The notes: generated from the sequence alone by a model not told the origin. 64,000 nt of DNA from Rosistilla carotiformis (GCF_007753095.1 NZ_CP036348.1:7355411-7419410); one strand, 5' to 3'; positions 23,872 to 33,062 are shown, counted from the first letter of the stretch. Numbers and translations are program-made.

Positions 23872-26112
23872 TCAGGCGAGGCCCCATCGCCGTCGCAAGA
23901 TCCATTCTCCACTCAACAGCCCCACCACGATCGCGGCGACGATCCAATGATTCCAGATCGGTCGGCTGGGCAGTTCGCGCAATCGGATCGCGCGTCCGAC
24001 GGGCAACGATGACCACAGCGAACCCGTCGCCTGGGCGACACTCAACATTTTCCCGCCGCTGATCTGGCTCGCTTCATCCAACGCCAGCAACGCCGCCCGC
24101 CCATCGGCAATTTCGATCGACGGCGTTTCGATCCGCAACGCCACCGGCTCCGGAGGACTTTCAAACACCGGGTCGATCAACTCGATCCAATAGTCCCCCG
24201 CGGGCAAATCGCTGACCGTTCCCCGCAACCGCTGGGGATCGCTGGACGGATACAGCGTCTCCAACCGCGGTGGGTCGTCCGGACTCCGGATTGCAACCCG
24301 CGCCTGACGACGAGGCTCCGCCGCGGGCAACGCCAGCTCGATCTCCACCGACTGGCCTTGAGTGAACCGCGTCCCCGAAACTTGCAAGACCGCCCGATCG
24401 ATCGTGTCGATCCGCTTCCGGCGGGCCAATTGCCGAATCACTTGCAACCAGTAGCGTTCATGAAGATTGTGGATCGAGGACCCGCTGAGCCACCGAAACG
24501 ACTCGTCGCTCAATTGCAGCCACACCTGGCCAGCACCCACAATCTGCGTCACGATCACCGGCGTCGGCGCGACCTCCTTCCCCGTTTCGTCAGTCGCCAA
24601 GACCACCTGCGCCGCCGGTTTGACAGCGGGCGCACGCAACAACCAATAAAACGGTGGCAGGTCGGACCAACGGATTCCAGCGGGAAGCGGCAACTCGCCT
24701 GACGCTTCCCCCAACCGCGTGCGGAAGACCGTCAGTGGCCGCGACTGCAAACCCGTGGGCGCCTTCAAATCCTCAAGCTTCACCGGCATCAGATGATCCC
24801 ACGCGGAACCGCGAGCCGCCAAGCGATTCTCTGGTCCGGCAACCACCACCAATCCCGTCCCTTGCGATCGAACCAGATTGTCGATTTGATCGATCATCAA
24901 ATCGCCCAATTGATCGATATCGGCATCGCACAAAATCACCACATCCAAGGCTTGCAAGTCGCTTGCCTTCACCGGTGGCAGCGTCGCTGCCGAACGATCT
25001 TGTTCGGCATACCGAGGGTCCCCATCTTGCAACACACTTGTCAAACGGATCAAGTTTTCAGCAGCCGCACCTTGCCCTTGTGCCCGTTCCAGCAGGTGCT
25101 TGAGGAACCGAAATTCATAGCTCGGCTGTTGGGCGATCAACAACACGCCGATCGGTTCGTCGCGAACCACCACACGCATCGGCTTGCGGTTGTTGTCGGT
25201 AAAGATCTCGCCAGCGATCGGCGGCGCAACAACCTCCAGATTCCAAGGTCCGGGCCGATTTGCAGAAAAGCGAAGCGGTACAACCGTCCGCGTCGACGCG
25301 GCTTCCATGCGAACCTGTCGACGATCCAACACGGCTTCGGAATCGCGATCCCGCAGCTCCACCGCAACTTCGCTCCCCGGTGGCGCGCTACCACGCAACA
25401 GCACGCGGACCTGCACTTCATCGCCAAGGAACGCATGGTCGTCGGCGATCACTTCGTCGATCGCCAGCTCCGGCGGCGATTGCTCCCCTCCAATCCCAAC
25501 CGTCCACAACGGAATGTTTTGGGAAGCCAACTGGTCCGCCGCAACGCGTAGCGCCACCCCTTCGGTAACCACTCCGTCGGACAACAGCACAATCGCCGCC
25601 GTCGACCGGCCACGTTGTGCGTTGGCGATCTGCAACAACCCATCTCCCAAGCGACTGCTCAGCCCTTGGGCCTGTAGATCTTGCAACGCATCGACCGGCC
25701 GCATCTGGTCGCTGATCGCAAGCAATTTCAGCCGATAGCGTTCACCCAAAGTCTCTAGCCGACCGGGCTCGGCCAACAAATCTCGAGCACGCGTCAGACG
25801 GTCGATTCCCGCTTCGCCCGCCGAATCGCCCGAGGGCAATTGCATGCTGGCCGAATCATCGACCAACAGAATCAAGTCGGGCAGTTCGGTCTCAAAAAAC
25901 GAAAGCCGCCAACCGCCAAGCATCCCAAACAGCAACGCCACAGCAGACAACCGCAACACCGACAATCCAAGCACCCGCTGCCACGCGAGCCGTTGGCGGA
26001 TCAACAGCCATGTCATCCAACCCGCCACCGCCACGAACAACAACACCATCGCCCACGCCGGCAATGGCCAAGCATGTTGAAATTCCCAGCGGGTGTCGGC
26101 GGCGAATATCAT
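23872..26112 (-). CDS. large VWA-domain membrane protein with GATase-like domain
   Basis: About 746 residues from ATG 26112 (a GTG at 26130 is also possible). Two N-terminal helices (AMVLLFVAVAGWMTWLL, then LRLSAVALLFGMLGGW) precede a VWA domain with MIDAS motif LVDDSASMQLPSGD, plus AIVLLSDGVVTEG. Then come Ig-like strands and a class-I-glutamine-amidotransferase-like Rossmann segment (IGVLLIAQQPSYEFRFL...DVVILCDADIDQL...LVVVAGPENR). A final helix, NHWIVAAIVVGLLSGEWIL, anchors the C terminus. This layout is common in planctomycetes beside BatA-like genes; a paralogous partner lies at 27198-29192. Function unknown. Confidence 0.75.
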   Translation of the reverse strand: MIFAADTRWEFQHAWPLPAWAMVLLFVAVAGWMTWLLIRQRLAWQRVLGLSVLRLSAVALLFGMLGGWRLSFFETELPDLILLVDDSASMQLPSGDSAGEAGIDRLTRARDLLAEPGRLETLGERYRLKLLAISDQMRPVDALQDLQAQGLSSRLGDGLLQIANAQRGRSTAAIVLLSDGVVTEGVALRVAADQLASQNIPLWTVGIGGEQSPPELAIDEVIADDHAFLGDEVQVRVLLRGSAPPGSEVAVELRDRDSEAVLDRRQVRMEAASTRTVVPLRFSANRPGPWNLEVVAPPIAGEIFTDNNRKPMRVVVRDEPIGVLLIAQQPSYEFRFLKHLLERAQGQGAAAENLIRLTSVLQDGDPRYAEQDRSAATLPPVKASDLQALDVVILCDADIDQLGDLMIDQIDNLVRSQGTGLVVVAGPENRLAARGSAWDHLMPVKLEDLKAPTGLQSRPLTVFRTRLGEASGELPLPAGIRWSDLPPFYWLLRAPAVKPAAQVVLATDETGKEVAPTPVIVTQIVGAGQVWLQLSDESFRWLSGSSIHNLHERYWLQVIRQLARRKRIDTIDRAVLQVSGTRFTQGQSVEIELALPAAEPRRQARVAIRSPDDPPRLETLYPSSDPQRLRGTVSDLPAGDYWIELIDPVFESPPEPVALRIETPSIEIADGRAALLALDEASQISGGKMLSVAQATGSLWSSLPVGRAIRLRELPSRPIWNHWIVAAIVVGLLSGEWILRRRWGLA

Positions 26113-26182
26113 CCGAGGAAGGGTTTCCACGAGTCGACGGTGCGGCGGACGCGGATGGGGACCGGCGAGGGCTGCGATCGAA

Positions 26183-26689
26183 TCACGCGCTCGGTTTCAC
26201 TTCCGCAGCATCGCCGGTATTGCGAGCCGCCGGTTTCTTGACCTTCTTCGGCCGTCGCTCTTTGGCAGCATTCACGCTGCGATCCGGATGCAATTGGGCA
26301 AGCGTCTCTTGCAGTTCAGCTAGCTTCTCTTGAGTCGCTTCGATCTCCTCGGCCAACCGCTGGGCAAGTTCTTCACGTTGATCGAAAAATGCTTGCACGT
26401 CGTCCAACAGCGAACCGCTGCGGGGCGGTGGCGCTTCCTCGCCGGCTTCCGAATCGGAACCTTCCATCTCATTGCTTTCGTTTGGCACGTTGTCGTCGCT
26501 CGTTTGCGGATCGTCGTGGGGGTCGGCTGTCGCCGCGCCAACAACCTTGGCGGTTGCGTCGCTTACCGCTTCGGCGGCTGAATCATTTGAGTCCGCCACG
26601 CTTGCGGTCGTCGATGCGAGATCAGCGGCGGCGCTTTCGGAACCGGTGTCGGACGCAGAAGCTTCGCGGCGCGGTGTTTTTTTGGGCAC
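26183..26689 (-). CDS. acidic coiled-coil protein, unknown
   Basis: A 168-residue soluble protein with a GTG start. Residues 1-95 are low-complexity, Ala/Ser/Asp/Glu-rich and probably disordered. Residues ~97-135 (SLLDDVQAFFDQREELAQRL...EEIEATQEKLAELQETLAQL) form a coiled coil. The C terminus is basic (KERRPKKVKKPAARN). It shares orientation with the VWA genes on either side. No family recognised. A run of seven A residues falls at codons 2-5, a possible slippage site. Confidence 0.55.
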   Translation of the reverse strand: MPKKTPRREASASDTGSESAAADLASTTASVADSNDSAAEAVSDATAKVVGAATADPHDDPQTSDDNVPNESNEMEGSDSEAGEEAPPPRSGSLLDDVQAFFDQREELAQRLAEEIEATQEKLAELQETLAQLHPDRSVNAAKERRPKKVKKPAARNTGDAAEVKPSA

Positions 26690-26788
26690 TTTAAAAGGCT
26701 GTCCTATGGGTATTTAAAAGGGGCAAGTACGCGGCACCGGAACACAAAGCAAACCTAGGCAATTTAGCCAGGGGATGCCAATCGATTC

Positions 26789-26794
26789 TATAAT
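26789..26794 (+). promoter_or_regulatory. candidate -10 box TATAAT
   Basis: A perfect TATAAT on the plus strand in a region where both flanking genes are on the minus strand. No good -35 box is seen 16-18 bp upstream. It would start a transcript near 26801 that ends at the terminator at 27158. Confidence 0.35.
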
Positions 26795-26800
26795 TCCAGG

Positions 26801-27158
26801 CCGAGTGATGCGAATCCCACTTAATGGGTGGGAATGGATGCGACACATCGCGCGGTAGATCCGATTTTTACAAGCATCAGGTGAACACGGCAACCGATCG
26901 CTATGGAAACCCTTTGCTCCCCCATCGGATTCCAAATCTGCCGTGCCACCGAACCGCGAGTTTTGATTGATTGCACGCCACACAAGGAACCACGCCATGT
27001 TGAGGACTTTGCCTTTTTAATGTAGTGCCGTCGCATCGTGGCGTTGGCTTGCCTGAAACATGCCCCTGTTTCAGTCAGTCCAACCGATGTGGCGGTGAAC
27101 GTCGATTCGACCCTACCTTGCGAGTGGTCTCCAGCGATTGGAGATCACTCGCATTTTT
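26801..27158 (+). ncRNA. candidate structured non-coding RNA, ~130-360 nt
   Basis: Within a 507-bp gap with no credible protein gene. The core is an extended hairpin: CCGTCGCATCG (27028-27038) pairs with CGATGTGGCGG (27085-27095) using two G-U pairs, GTTGG (27043-27047) with CCAAC (27080-27084), and CTGAAACA (27053-27060) with TGTTTCAG (27067-27074). The G-U pairs would be A-C mismatches on the other strand, so the RNA is plus-strand. Upstream, CACGGC/GCCGTG (26886-26891, 26940-26945) encloses CCGAT/ATCGG. It ends in a strong plus-strand terminator. Conserved blocks of tmRNA, RNase P RNA and SRP RNA were looked for and not found. The 5' end is uncertain. Confidence 0.45.
27120..27158 (+). terminator. 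rho-independent terminator, plus strand
   Basis: A 14-bp stem GCGAGTGGTCTCCA / TGGAGATCACTCGC with one G-U pair and a 5-nt loop (GCGAT), followed by ATTTTTC. The T tract is on the plus strand only. The next gene is minus-strand and ends at 27198, so this terminator serves a plus-strand transcript starting inside the gap. Confidence 0.8.
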
Positions 27159-27197
27159 CGTTTCCCGTTCGAGCCCCACAAGCCTGGCGTGAAACCA

Positions 27198-29192
27198 TTA
27201 TCGCAACTGACGACTGACCGCCGATTCGGCCACCAAACAACCGATCAGACACGCCAAAACAATCTGGAACAGTGGCACGCCCGCATCTCGAACCTCATCC
27301 GTTTGCGCCACCGTTGCGGCTTCGTCCGACTCCGGCCGCAACCGCTGGGGCAACCGATCGCGATCCAACGTGACGAGCTCGCTTTCGGCCACCGGTGGAT
27401 TGACCGCGAATTGCCCTATCACTTTCCCATCGCGCCGCACCGGGTAGACGCCCGCCTCGCGCTCCGTGGACCGAACCGCGGTTTCAGCATTTGGATTGGG
27501 ATCGCGCGTCAGCGCGACCGTCTCCTGCATTAAAGGAATAAAGCTAGGCCACAAAGCGATCGCATTCCAACTCGCATCGCCCGTCCCAGCCTGCGGGTTG
27601 ACGGCGGTTGCGATCACAATCAATCGACCTCCGCTGGCAAGCCGCTTTGATAAAAACAACGGGTCGCCGTCGCCAACCCCTAGCACCGTTTCGACGCGTG
27701 AATTCTCCACCGGAAGGATCTTCCAGTACCTGAACACGGGAGTCGTGATTAAGCCGCTGTCGGGATGCGATTGAAACGGTTGAGTGATGGGATGCGCATA
27801 ACCTCGGGGATCGATCGGATATTGCCCGGCGTCGGCGAGCGATTCGATCCGCCCGATCGCAAGGGGATCGCTGCTGTCGCTGTTGGCAAATTCGCGGTTA
27901 AACAAATTGGGATCGCTGCGGGGACCAAGCCACAGCATCGCGGTGTGCCCTTGTTGTAGATAGCGTCGCAACCACTGGGCATCCGCGGCACCGATCGGCC
28001 CCAGGTCACACAACACGATGCAATCGAAGGCGTTCGGATCCAACCGGTCCAGCCGCGGTGCAACGATCTCTTCAACCTGCAGCGAACCCGCGGTGCCACT
28101 GCGCAGCGCCGTCGCCGCAAACCGTGTTGCCGATGCCTCACTGCCGACGCAGGCGACGCGAAGCGCCGGCCGCATATCGACCACCATGCGGCGGACGTTG
28201 TCGGCGTTCAAATCGTCCTCGGGAATTTGGACCGCGACGACATGTTCGCCTTGGGATAACGGAAGCTGCCAGTGAACTTCCCCACGGCTTCCCGCGGCAA
28301 TCGCCACTCGGCGACTCTCTTGAACCACGCCGTCGACCAACAATTGAACCAACATCGGAGCGGTATCGGCCCGCGACGACCGCGCGATCCGACTGTGAAG
28401 TTGCAGCGGTTGTTTGGCGACAAAAAAGCCAGCGTCCACGTGGAACGTTTCGATGTGCGAGTTTTCGACCTCCTCGTTGCCGACCTCAACAATTTCCCAC
28501 AGCGCGTCGGACGTGAGCTTTGTTTGCGACGAAACGCGTTGCCATGAGGTGGCTTGCATATCGCTAAAGATTACGACGTGTACCTCACCATTCCAAAGAG
28601 CATCGCGGTCGATCGAACGGATTCGATCGGAAAGACTCTCGAGCGTCTGATCAAATGCGGCTTCGCTGTCGGTCGGTTGCAGCGACGCCAGCGTTTGCTG
28701 CATCTCGACCGGATCGTAAGTGATCGTGTCGACGATCCAGTCGTTTTGGGCACCAACCTGCAGTAACAGAAACCCGTCGCCTGGGAGCGCATCGTCGCAC
28801 CGTTGGGATGCGGCAGCGATCGCGTCGGACCAGCGTGTTCCGTCGTCGCGGCGCGCTTTCATCGACATCGATCCGTCGATCACAAGGATCTGCAAACGCG
28901 GCCTGCGATCGAGCGGCACGTCCGCCGAAGCATCGATCACCGGATCGGCGAGCGCGATCGCAAACAGCACGATTGCCAGCACGCGCAACGCCAACAGCAG
29001 CCATTGCCACAGTCGAAACTTTCGCTGCGATTTCTGTTGCGCCGCGATCACAAACTGGACTGCAGCCCAGCGGATCGAACGCCGCTGGCGACGCGAAAGC
29101 AGATGCAACACGATCGGAATCGCCGCTGCGGCCGCCCACAGCAACATCCAGCTGCTTGCAAAAAGGCCTAAAAAAAGCAGCTCATTTCCCAT
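27198..29192 (-). CDS. BatA-type VWA membrane protein
   Basis: A 664-residue protein. The N terminus is the BatA domain: a first helix (SSWMLLWAAAAAIPIVLHLL) then SRRQRRSIRWAAVQFV, a second helix (LALRVLAIVLFAIALADPVI), then a VWA domain whose MIDAS reads VIDGSMSM. Further on are a VVIFSDMQ strand, Ig-like segments, and a Rossmann-like LVCDLGPIG-type region; a C-terminal helix (FQIVLACLIGCLVAESAV) closes it. With the VWA/GATase-like protein at 23.9 kb it forms a pair often seen together in planctomycetes. The partner genes moxR and DUF58 are not adjacent here, though a second set is at 60-62 kb. Function unknown. Confidence 0.78.
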   Translation of the reverse strand: MGNELLFLGLFASSWMLLWAAAAAIPIVLHLLSRRQRRSIRWAAVQFVIAAQQKSQRKFRLWQWLLLALRVLAIVLFAIALADPVIDASADVPLDRRPRLQILVIDGSMSMKARRDDGTRWSDAIAAASQRCDDALPGDGFLLLQVGAQNDWIVDTITYDPVEMQQTLASLQPTDSEAAFDQTLESLSDRIRSIDRDALWNGEVHVVIFSDMQATSWQRVSSQTKLTSDALWEIVEVGNEEVENSHIETFHVDAGFFVAKQPLQLHSRIARSSRADTAPMLVQLLVDGVVQESRRVAIAAGSRGEVHWQLPLSQGEHVVAVQIPEDDLNADNVRRMVVDMRPALRVACVGSEASATRFAATALRSGTAGSLQVEEIVAPRLDRLDPNAFDCIVLCDLGPIGAADAQWLRRYLQQGHTAMLWLGPRSDPNLFNREFANSDSSDPLAIGRIESLADAGQYPIDPRGYAHPITQPFQSHPDSGLITTPVFRYWKILPVENSRVETVLGVGDGDPLFLSKRLASGGRLIVIATAVNPQAGTGDASWNAIALWPSFIPLMQETVALTRDPNPNAETAVRSTEREAGVYPVRRDGKVIGQFAVNPPVAESELVTLDRDRLPQRLRPESDEAATVAQTDEVRDAGVPLFQIVLACLIGCLVAESAVSRQLR

Positions 29193-29298
29193 CGTGTTGG
29201 TTGTCGAGAAGGGGGTTTCAAAGAAAATAGACTGCTTCGCAATACCACAAGCACCGGCTTGCTGGCGTCGACTCCATTTCCAATTCTCTCAAATTGCA

Positions 29299-30873
29299 AT
29301 GAATAACACTAGCAGCTTCAAGGTATTGTTTCTGATCGCCCTGATCGGGACCGTCGTGGGATGCAAGAGCGAGCCCGCCGATCGGCCCGAGGAAACGCCA
29401 GCCGAAGCGGTCGAAAAGGCTCCCGCATCGGACGCGCCAGCCGAATCGGAAGCGACTGCCGCGATGGATGATCCCGAATCGCAGCCGGGCGTGATCGTGA
29501 TGGACGCCGACCAGCTGCTAGCCAACCGCTTGCCCGCCGAACAGGCGAGCCAAGGTTGGGTGCGACTGTTCGACGGCCAAACCTTCTTTGGATGGCAGAT
29601 CGCTAGCCAAGCGAACTGGCAGATCGACGATGGGGTGCTGAGTGTCGATGACGGCGAAAAGGGCCTGATCTGCACCACCATGCGTTGGCGCGACTATCAA
29701 CTGTCGCTGGAATTCAAAGCCTCTCCCGAAACCAACAGCGGCGTTTTTCTGCGAACGAATCTGTTCCCAACCGATCCGACGGTCGACTGCTATGAATTGA
29801 ATATCGCTTCGGTCGACAACCCCTTCCCGACCGGCAGCTTGGTGCAGCGGGAACCGAAAAGCAGCGCCGACATCGCCGCATTCGATTACGACGTGTGGCA
29901 TCGATACGACATCCGCGTTGAAGGTGCGACCGTCAACGTGAAGCTCGACGGCGTGGAAATCCTCAACTACGTCGATCCCAATCCATTGCCCGCCGGCTTG
30001 ATCGGTCTGCAATACAACGGCGGCCCGGCAGCATTTCGCGATGTTCGCATCCGCCCGCTGGGACTCGATTCGTTGATCTCCGAGAAGATCGAAGACCACT
30101 GGGTCCGCTATCCCGAGATGGAAGGGGATTACCAGATGACCGATGACGGGATGCAGATCACCGGCGGCCGAGCCCAATTGGAATCGAAGGCTCAATACGA
30201 CGACTTTGCCCTGTTGGCCGAAGTCCGCACCAACGCGGCAGCTTTGAATTCGGGGATCTTCTTCCGCTGCATCCCCGGCGACGTGATGATGGGCTACGAA
30301 TGCCAGATCTCCAACGCCACGATCGAAGGCGATCCGATGTTCCCGGCCGATTGCGGAACCGGCGGTTTCTTCCGTCGCAAGGACGCTCGGATCGTTGCCG
30401 CCGACGATCAGGAATGGTTTTCGATGCTGTTGATCGCCGATGGATCGACGATGGCCGCATGGGTTAACGGACTGCAGGTCAGCGAATGGAGCGACGATCG
30501 CGACCCCGACGCCAACCCGCGCAAGGGCCAACGCCTGGAAGCCGGTACGTTGATGCTGCAAGCTCACGATCCGACGACCGATATCCACATCCGCCAACTG
30601 GCCGTCGCAACCCTGGCCGCCCCCGTCGAGGAAGCGAAGCCCGAAGCCAAAGAAGAAGTGAAACCCGAAGCGAAGGAAGAAGCCAAGGAAGAGCCGAAAC
30701 CGGAAATGAAGGAAGAGGCAAAGCCTGAAGCGAAGGAAGAGCCACAGCCCGAGGCGAAAGAAGAGGCAAAGCCCGAGGTGAAGGAAGAAGCGAAACCGGA
30801 AGCCAAGGAAGAAGCGAAGCCAGAAGTCAAAGAAGAGGCCAAGCCAGAGGCGGCGGAAGAAACGAAGGAGTAG
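29299..30873 (+). CDS. two-domain DUF1080 lipoprotein with Lys/Glu repeat tail
   Basis: A 524-residue lipoprotein: signal peptide with lipobox LIGTVVGC, an acidic Ala/Pro/Glu linker, then two DUF1080 (concanavalin-like, 3-keto-disaccharide hydrolase family) domains at residues ~85-255 (GWVRLFDGQTFFGWQI, NSGVFLRT, YELNI) and ~265-440 (LNSGIFFRCIPGD, YECQI). Residues ~446-524 are about 80 residues of EAKPEAKEE-type repeats, a flexible charged tail. The start at 29299 gives the lipoprotein signal; a longer frame upstream is the antisense of the BatA-type gene. Role: surface glycan binding or hydrolysis, by family (inference). Confidence 0.85.
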   Translation: MNNTSSFKVLFLIALIGTVVGCKSEPADRPEETPAEAVEKAPASDAPAESEATAAMDDPESQPGVIVMDADQLLANRLPAEQASQGWVRLFDGQTFFGWQIASQANWQIDDGVLSVDDGEKGLICTTMRWRDYQLSLEFKASPETNSGVFLRTNLFPTDPTVDCYELNIASVDNPFPTGSLVQREPKSSADIAAFDYDVWHRYDIRVEGATVNVKLDGVEILNYVDPNPLPAGLIGLQYNGGPAAFRDVRIRPLGLDSLISEKIEDHWVRYPEMEGDYQMTDDGMQITGGRAQLESKAQYDDFALLAEVRTNAAALNSGIFFRCIPGDVMMGYECQISNATIEGDPMFPADCGTGGFFRRKDARIVAADDQEWFSMLLIADGSTMAAWVNGLQVSEWSDDRDPDANPRKGQRLEAGTLMLQAHDPTTDIHIRQLAVATLAAPVEEAKPEAKEEVKPEAKEEAKEEPKPEMKEEAKPEAKEEPQPEAKEEAKPEVKEEAKPEAKEEAKPEVKEEAKPEAAEETKE

Positions 30874-31011
30874 GCCGGGCGAGAGTAGCCAGGGGCGAGC
30901 GGATCGATTCAAATCGGGGGATGTCGCGACGGGCTTGCCCAGCCCTTTATAATGATCGGCCCTCGATTGGTTTGTCTGGATCGAGGCCATTCCTTTAACG
31001 AAAGCTCCACG

Positions 31012-31614
31012 ATGAAAAAACTCGCCTCCCTGCTTGGAATCTGCCTACTCTCGACCACCTGTTTCGCTCAAGCGACAGCGACAATTCTGAAGCCTGTCGC
31101 TCTGCAGGCTGGTACCGCTGCGATCTCACCTGCGAACTCGCGGATCGATTTTGTCGGCACGCACGAAGGGGACAAGCCCGATCCACGCAAAGGTGGTTTC
31201 GGAAAGTTCACGGGGCAAGCGAAGGTCGCCGCCGATGGCTCGCTGCAATCGATAGCTTGGGAGATCGAAACCGGATCGCTGTTTACCGAGATCCCCAAGC
31301 TGACCGGACACCTGAAGAACTCCGACTTCTTCGACGTCCGCGAATATCCTAAGGCTTCGTTTCAATCGACCTCCGTCGCCGCCGGTTCGGGTGAAGGGAA
31401 CTACATCGTCACCGGTGATCTGACGCTGCTGAAGGCGACGAAGTCGATCAAGATCCCCGTTTCGGTCGACGTCTCCGCCGAAGGGCTGACGCTGCACAGT
31501 AAATTCAAAATCGATCGCACGCAGTTCGGCATGAACTACGGTCAAGGAAAGGTGAGCAACGATGTCGAGATGACAGTTGCCATCGGCCAGCCGACCGAAG
31601 CGGCGGGACGCTAA
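31012..31614 (+). CDS. YceI-family periplasmic lipid-binding protein
   Basis: A 200-residue secreted protein. Signal peptide MKKLASLLGICLLSTTCFAQA, then a YceI lipocalin-like barrel: SRIDFVGTHEGDKPDPRKGGF, SIAWEIETGSLFTEIPKLTG, HLKNSDFFDVREYPKASF, and GDLTLLKATKSIKIPVSV. The family binds isoprenoid-type lipids in the periplasm. The start at 31012 gives the signal peptide. The stop is one base before the GTG start of the next gene, suggesting coupling. Confidence 0.9.
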   Translation: MKKLASLLGICLLSTTCFAQATATILKPVALQAGTAAISPANSRIDFVGTHEGDKPDPRKGGFGKFTGQAKVAADGSLQSIAWEIETGSLFTEIPKLTGHLKNSDFFDVREYPKASFQSTSVAAGSGEGNYIVTGDLTLLKATKSIKIPVSVDVSAEGLTLHSKFKIDRTQFGMNYGQGKVSNDVEMTVAIGQPTEAAGR

Positions 31615-31615
31615 C

Positions 31616-32536
31616 GTGTTCTCGATCCAGGACATCCTCTACGGCGGGTGCTTGCCCGCCGTGGTTGCGGTGTTTGTCTTTGTTGTCGTATCGCGTGTGT
31701 TGCCCGAACAAGCCGGATCTCGCTACGCGTCCGCTGCCGCGTTGACGCTCGGCTTTCTCGCCGGATACGCGATGCTCGCGCTCGGTCCTTGGGCGGCGGA
31801 ATCGCACTGGCACTGGCTCCCCTACGCGCTGCTGATCGCATCGGTCGCCGGACCGATCGCCGCGGCCGAGGGTGTACATGCCGTCGAACGCTGGCTGATG
31901 TTTGCGCTCCTGGGCGGTGTGGTCGCTTGGTTCCTGGTCCCCGACTGGGACGATCTGCAGCCGTCGTGGGCGGTCCATGCCAGCGTCTTGGCGATCTATA
32001 TCGCTTGCCTGGCTGGTGGTTTGGAATCGTTGGCTCGGCGGATCCCGGGACCTCTGTTGCCCGCAACGCTTTGGATGACGCTCAGCGCGGCCGCCGTGGC
32101 GTTGGCCCTTTCGGGCAGCCTACGTTTCGCTCAGATTGCCTTGGCCGGTGCGGCGGCGATGTTTGGACTGACGATCCTCGCCTGGTTCCGCCCGACGAAG
32201 ACGTCGCTGGTCGGCTGCGGTTTCGCTGTCGCGGTGCTAGTCGCGGGGGCGTTGTTGATCGGGCGAGTTAATTCGTTCAGCGAAGTGCCGCTGGCAACGT
32301 ACCTGTTGATTCCACTAGCACCGCTGGCGTTGTTTGCCAGTCTCGCCGGACCACTCTCTCGCAGCGAAGGTTTTAAAGGCGTCGTCTTACGATTAGTGCT
32401 GCCGATCTTGCTGCTTGGCATCGCGGTCGGGCTGGCGATCGCCGCCGAAGCCGGTTCCGAAGAGATGGACTACAGCATGCGGCAACTCCCGCAACGACTT
32501 AACGCTTCTCCGATTCAGCTCGACGCGCTTCTTTAA
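31616..32536 (+). CDS. polytopic membrane protein, unknown
   Basis: About 306 residues from a GTG at 31616 (the frame is open further upstream into yceI but that is not hydrophobic). Some nine or ten hydrophobic helices run through it, from LPAVVAVFVFVVVSRVL to VVLRLVLPILLLGIAVGLAI, with an ending EMDYSMRQLPQRLNASPI. No motif recognised. It follows the YceI gene by one base. Its 3' end overlaps the 3' end of the convergent DUF4416 gene by 38 bp. Confidence 0.65.
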   Translation: MFSIQDILYGGCLPAVVAVFVFVVVSRVLPEQAGSRYASAAALTLGFLAGYAMLALGPWAAESHWHWLPYALLIASVAGPIAAAEGVHAVERWLMFALLGGVVAWFLVPDWDDLQPSWAVHASVLAIYIACLAGGLESLARRIPGPLLPATLWMTLSAAAVALALSGSLRFAQIALAGAAAMFGLTILAWFRPTKTSLVGCGFAVAVLVAGALLIGRVNSFSEVPLATYLLIPLAPLALFASLAGPLSRSEGFKGVVLRLVLPILLLGIAVGLAIAAEAGSEEMDYSMRQLPQRLNASPIQLDALL

Positions 32537-33062
32537 ACAGCGCCTTCAGTTCCTCGCGCGCGGCGTTCAAGAAGTTCATCGCCGGCTCGGTTTGGTAATC
32601 GGGATAGGTCCACGGATGCATCTTCCAGCTGCCGCCGGTGAACGACATCGTGACTTCAGCAAAGATGCCGTCGCGGAGATACAGCCGATGGTCGCGGTCT
32701 TTGGTCGTGGCCAGAACAAACTTGGCCAGCGTGAGGTAGCCCGAATCGAGATTCAGCGGACGGTCTTCGGGATAGCTGTTCTGGGCCTTGAAATCGAGCT
32801 CCCATTGATTGGTCAGCAGCTTCCAATCGGCAAGCTGTTGCGGATCGCGGAGCGGTTCAAAGGCGAAGATCTGTTTCTTCAGATCGTTGCCCATCTCGGC
32901 TTGGTAATAATTGGTCATGTCGAAGGCAAACAATTCGCTCTTCAGCCGGACCTGGAACCCGGCGGCGGCAAACGCCGCGACTGACCAATCGAGCGCGTCG
33001 TCGTATCGCGTGGTGATCGCGCACAACGGCATCACGCTCTCTGGCATTCGCACAACACCCAT
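32499..33062 (-). CDS. DUF4416 family protein
   Basis: A 187-residue cytoplasmic protein starting MGVVRMPESVMPLCAITTRY. The blocks DALDWSVAAFAAAGFQV, SELFAFDMTNYYQAEMGNDL, RPLNLDSGYLTLAKFVLATTKDRDHRLYLRDGIF (here in pieces of the family core) and HPWTYPDYQ match DUF4416, of unknown function. A longer frame to 33329 runs under the divergent aminotransferase gene and was rejected. Convergent 38-bp overlap with the membrane protein gene. Confidence 0.85.
   Translation of the reverse strand: MGVVRMPESVMPLCAITTRYDDALDWSVAAFAAAGFQVRLKSELFAFDMTNYYQAEMGNDLKKQIFAFEPLRDPQQLADWKLLTNQWELDFKAQNSYPEDRPLNLDSGYLTLAKFVLATTKDRDHRLYLRDGIFAEVTMSFTGGSWKMHPWTYPDYQTEPAMNFLNAAREELKALFKEARRAESEKR

Noticed and set aside
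26714-26998. 94-codon minus-strand frame in the 26.7-27.2 kb gap
   Set aside because: Cysteine/arginine-rich scrambled composition, no ribosome-binding site, and it lies over the RNA structures on the other strand.
26801-27158. tmRNA, RNase P RNA or SRP RNA
   Set aside because: Size is compatible for the first two, but the tRNA-like ends and tag reading frame, the RNase P core block and the SRP GGAAGG loop were all looked for and not found.
28720-29298. Extension of the DUF1080 lipoprotein gene upstream to 28720
   Set aside because: The extra 193 codons are antisense to the BatA-type gene and precede a perfect lipoprotein signal peptide that must be N-terminal.
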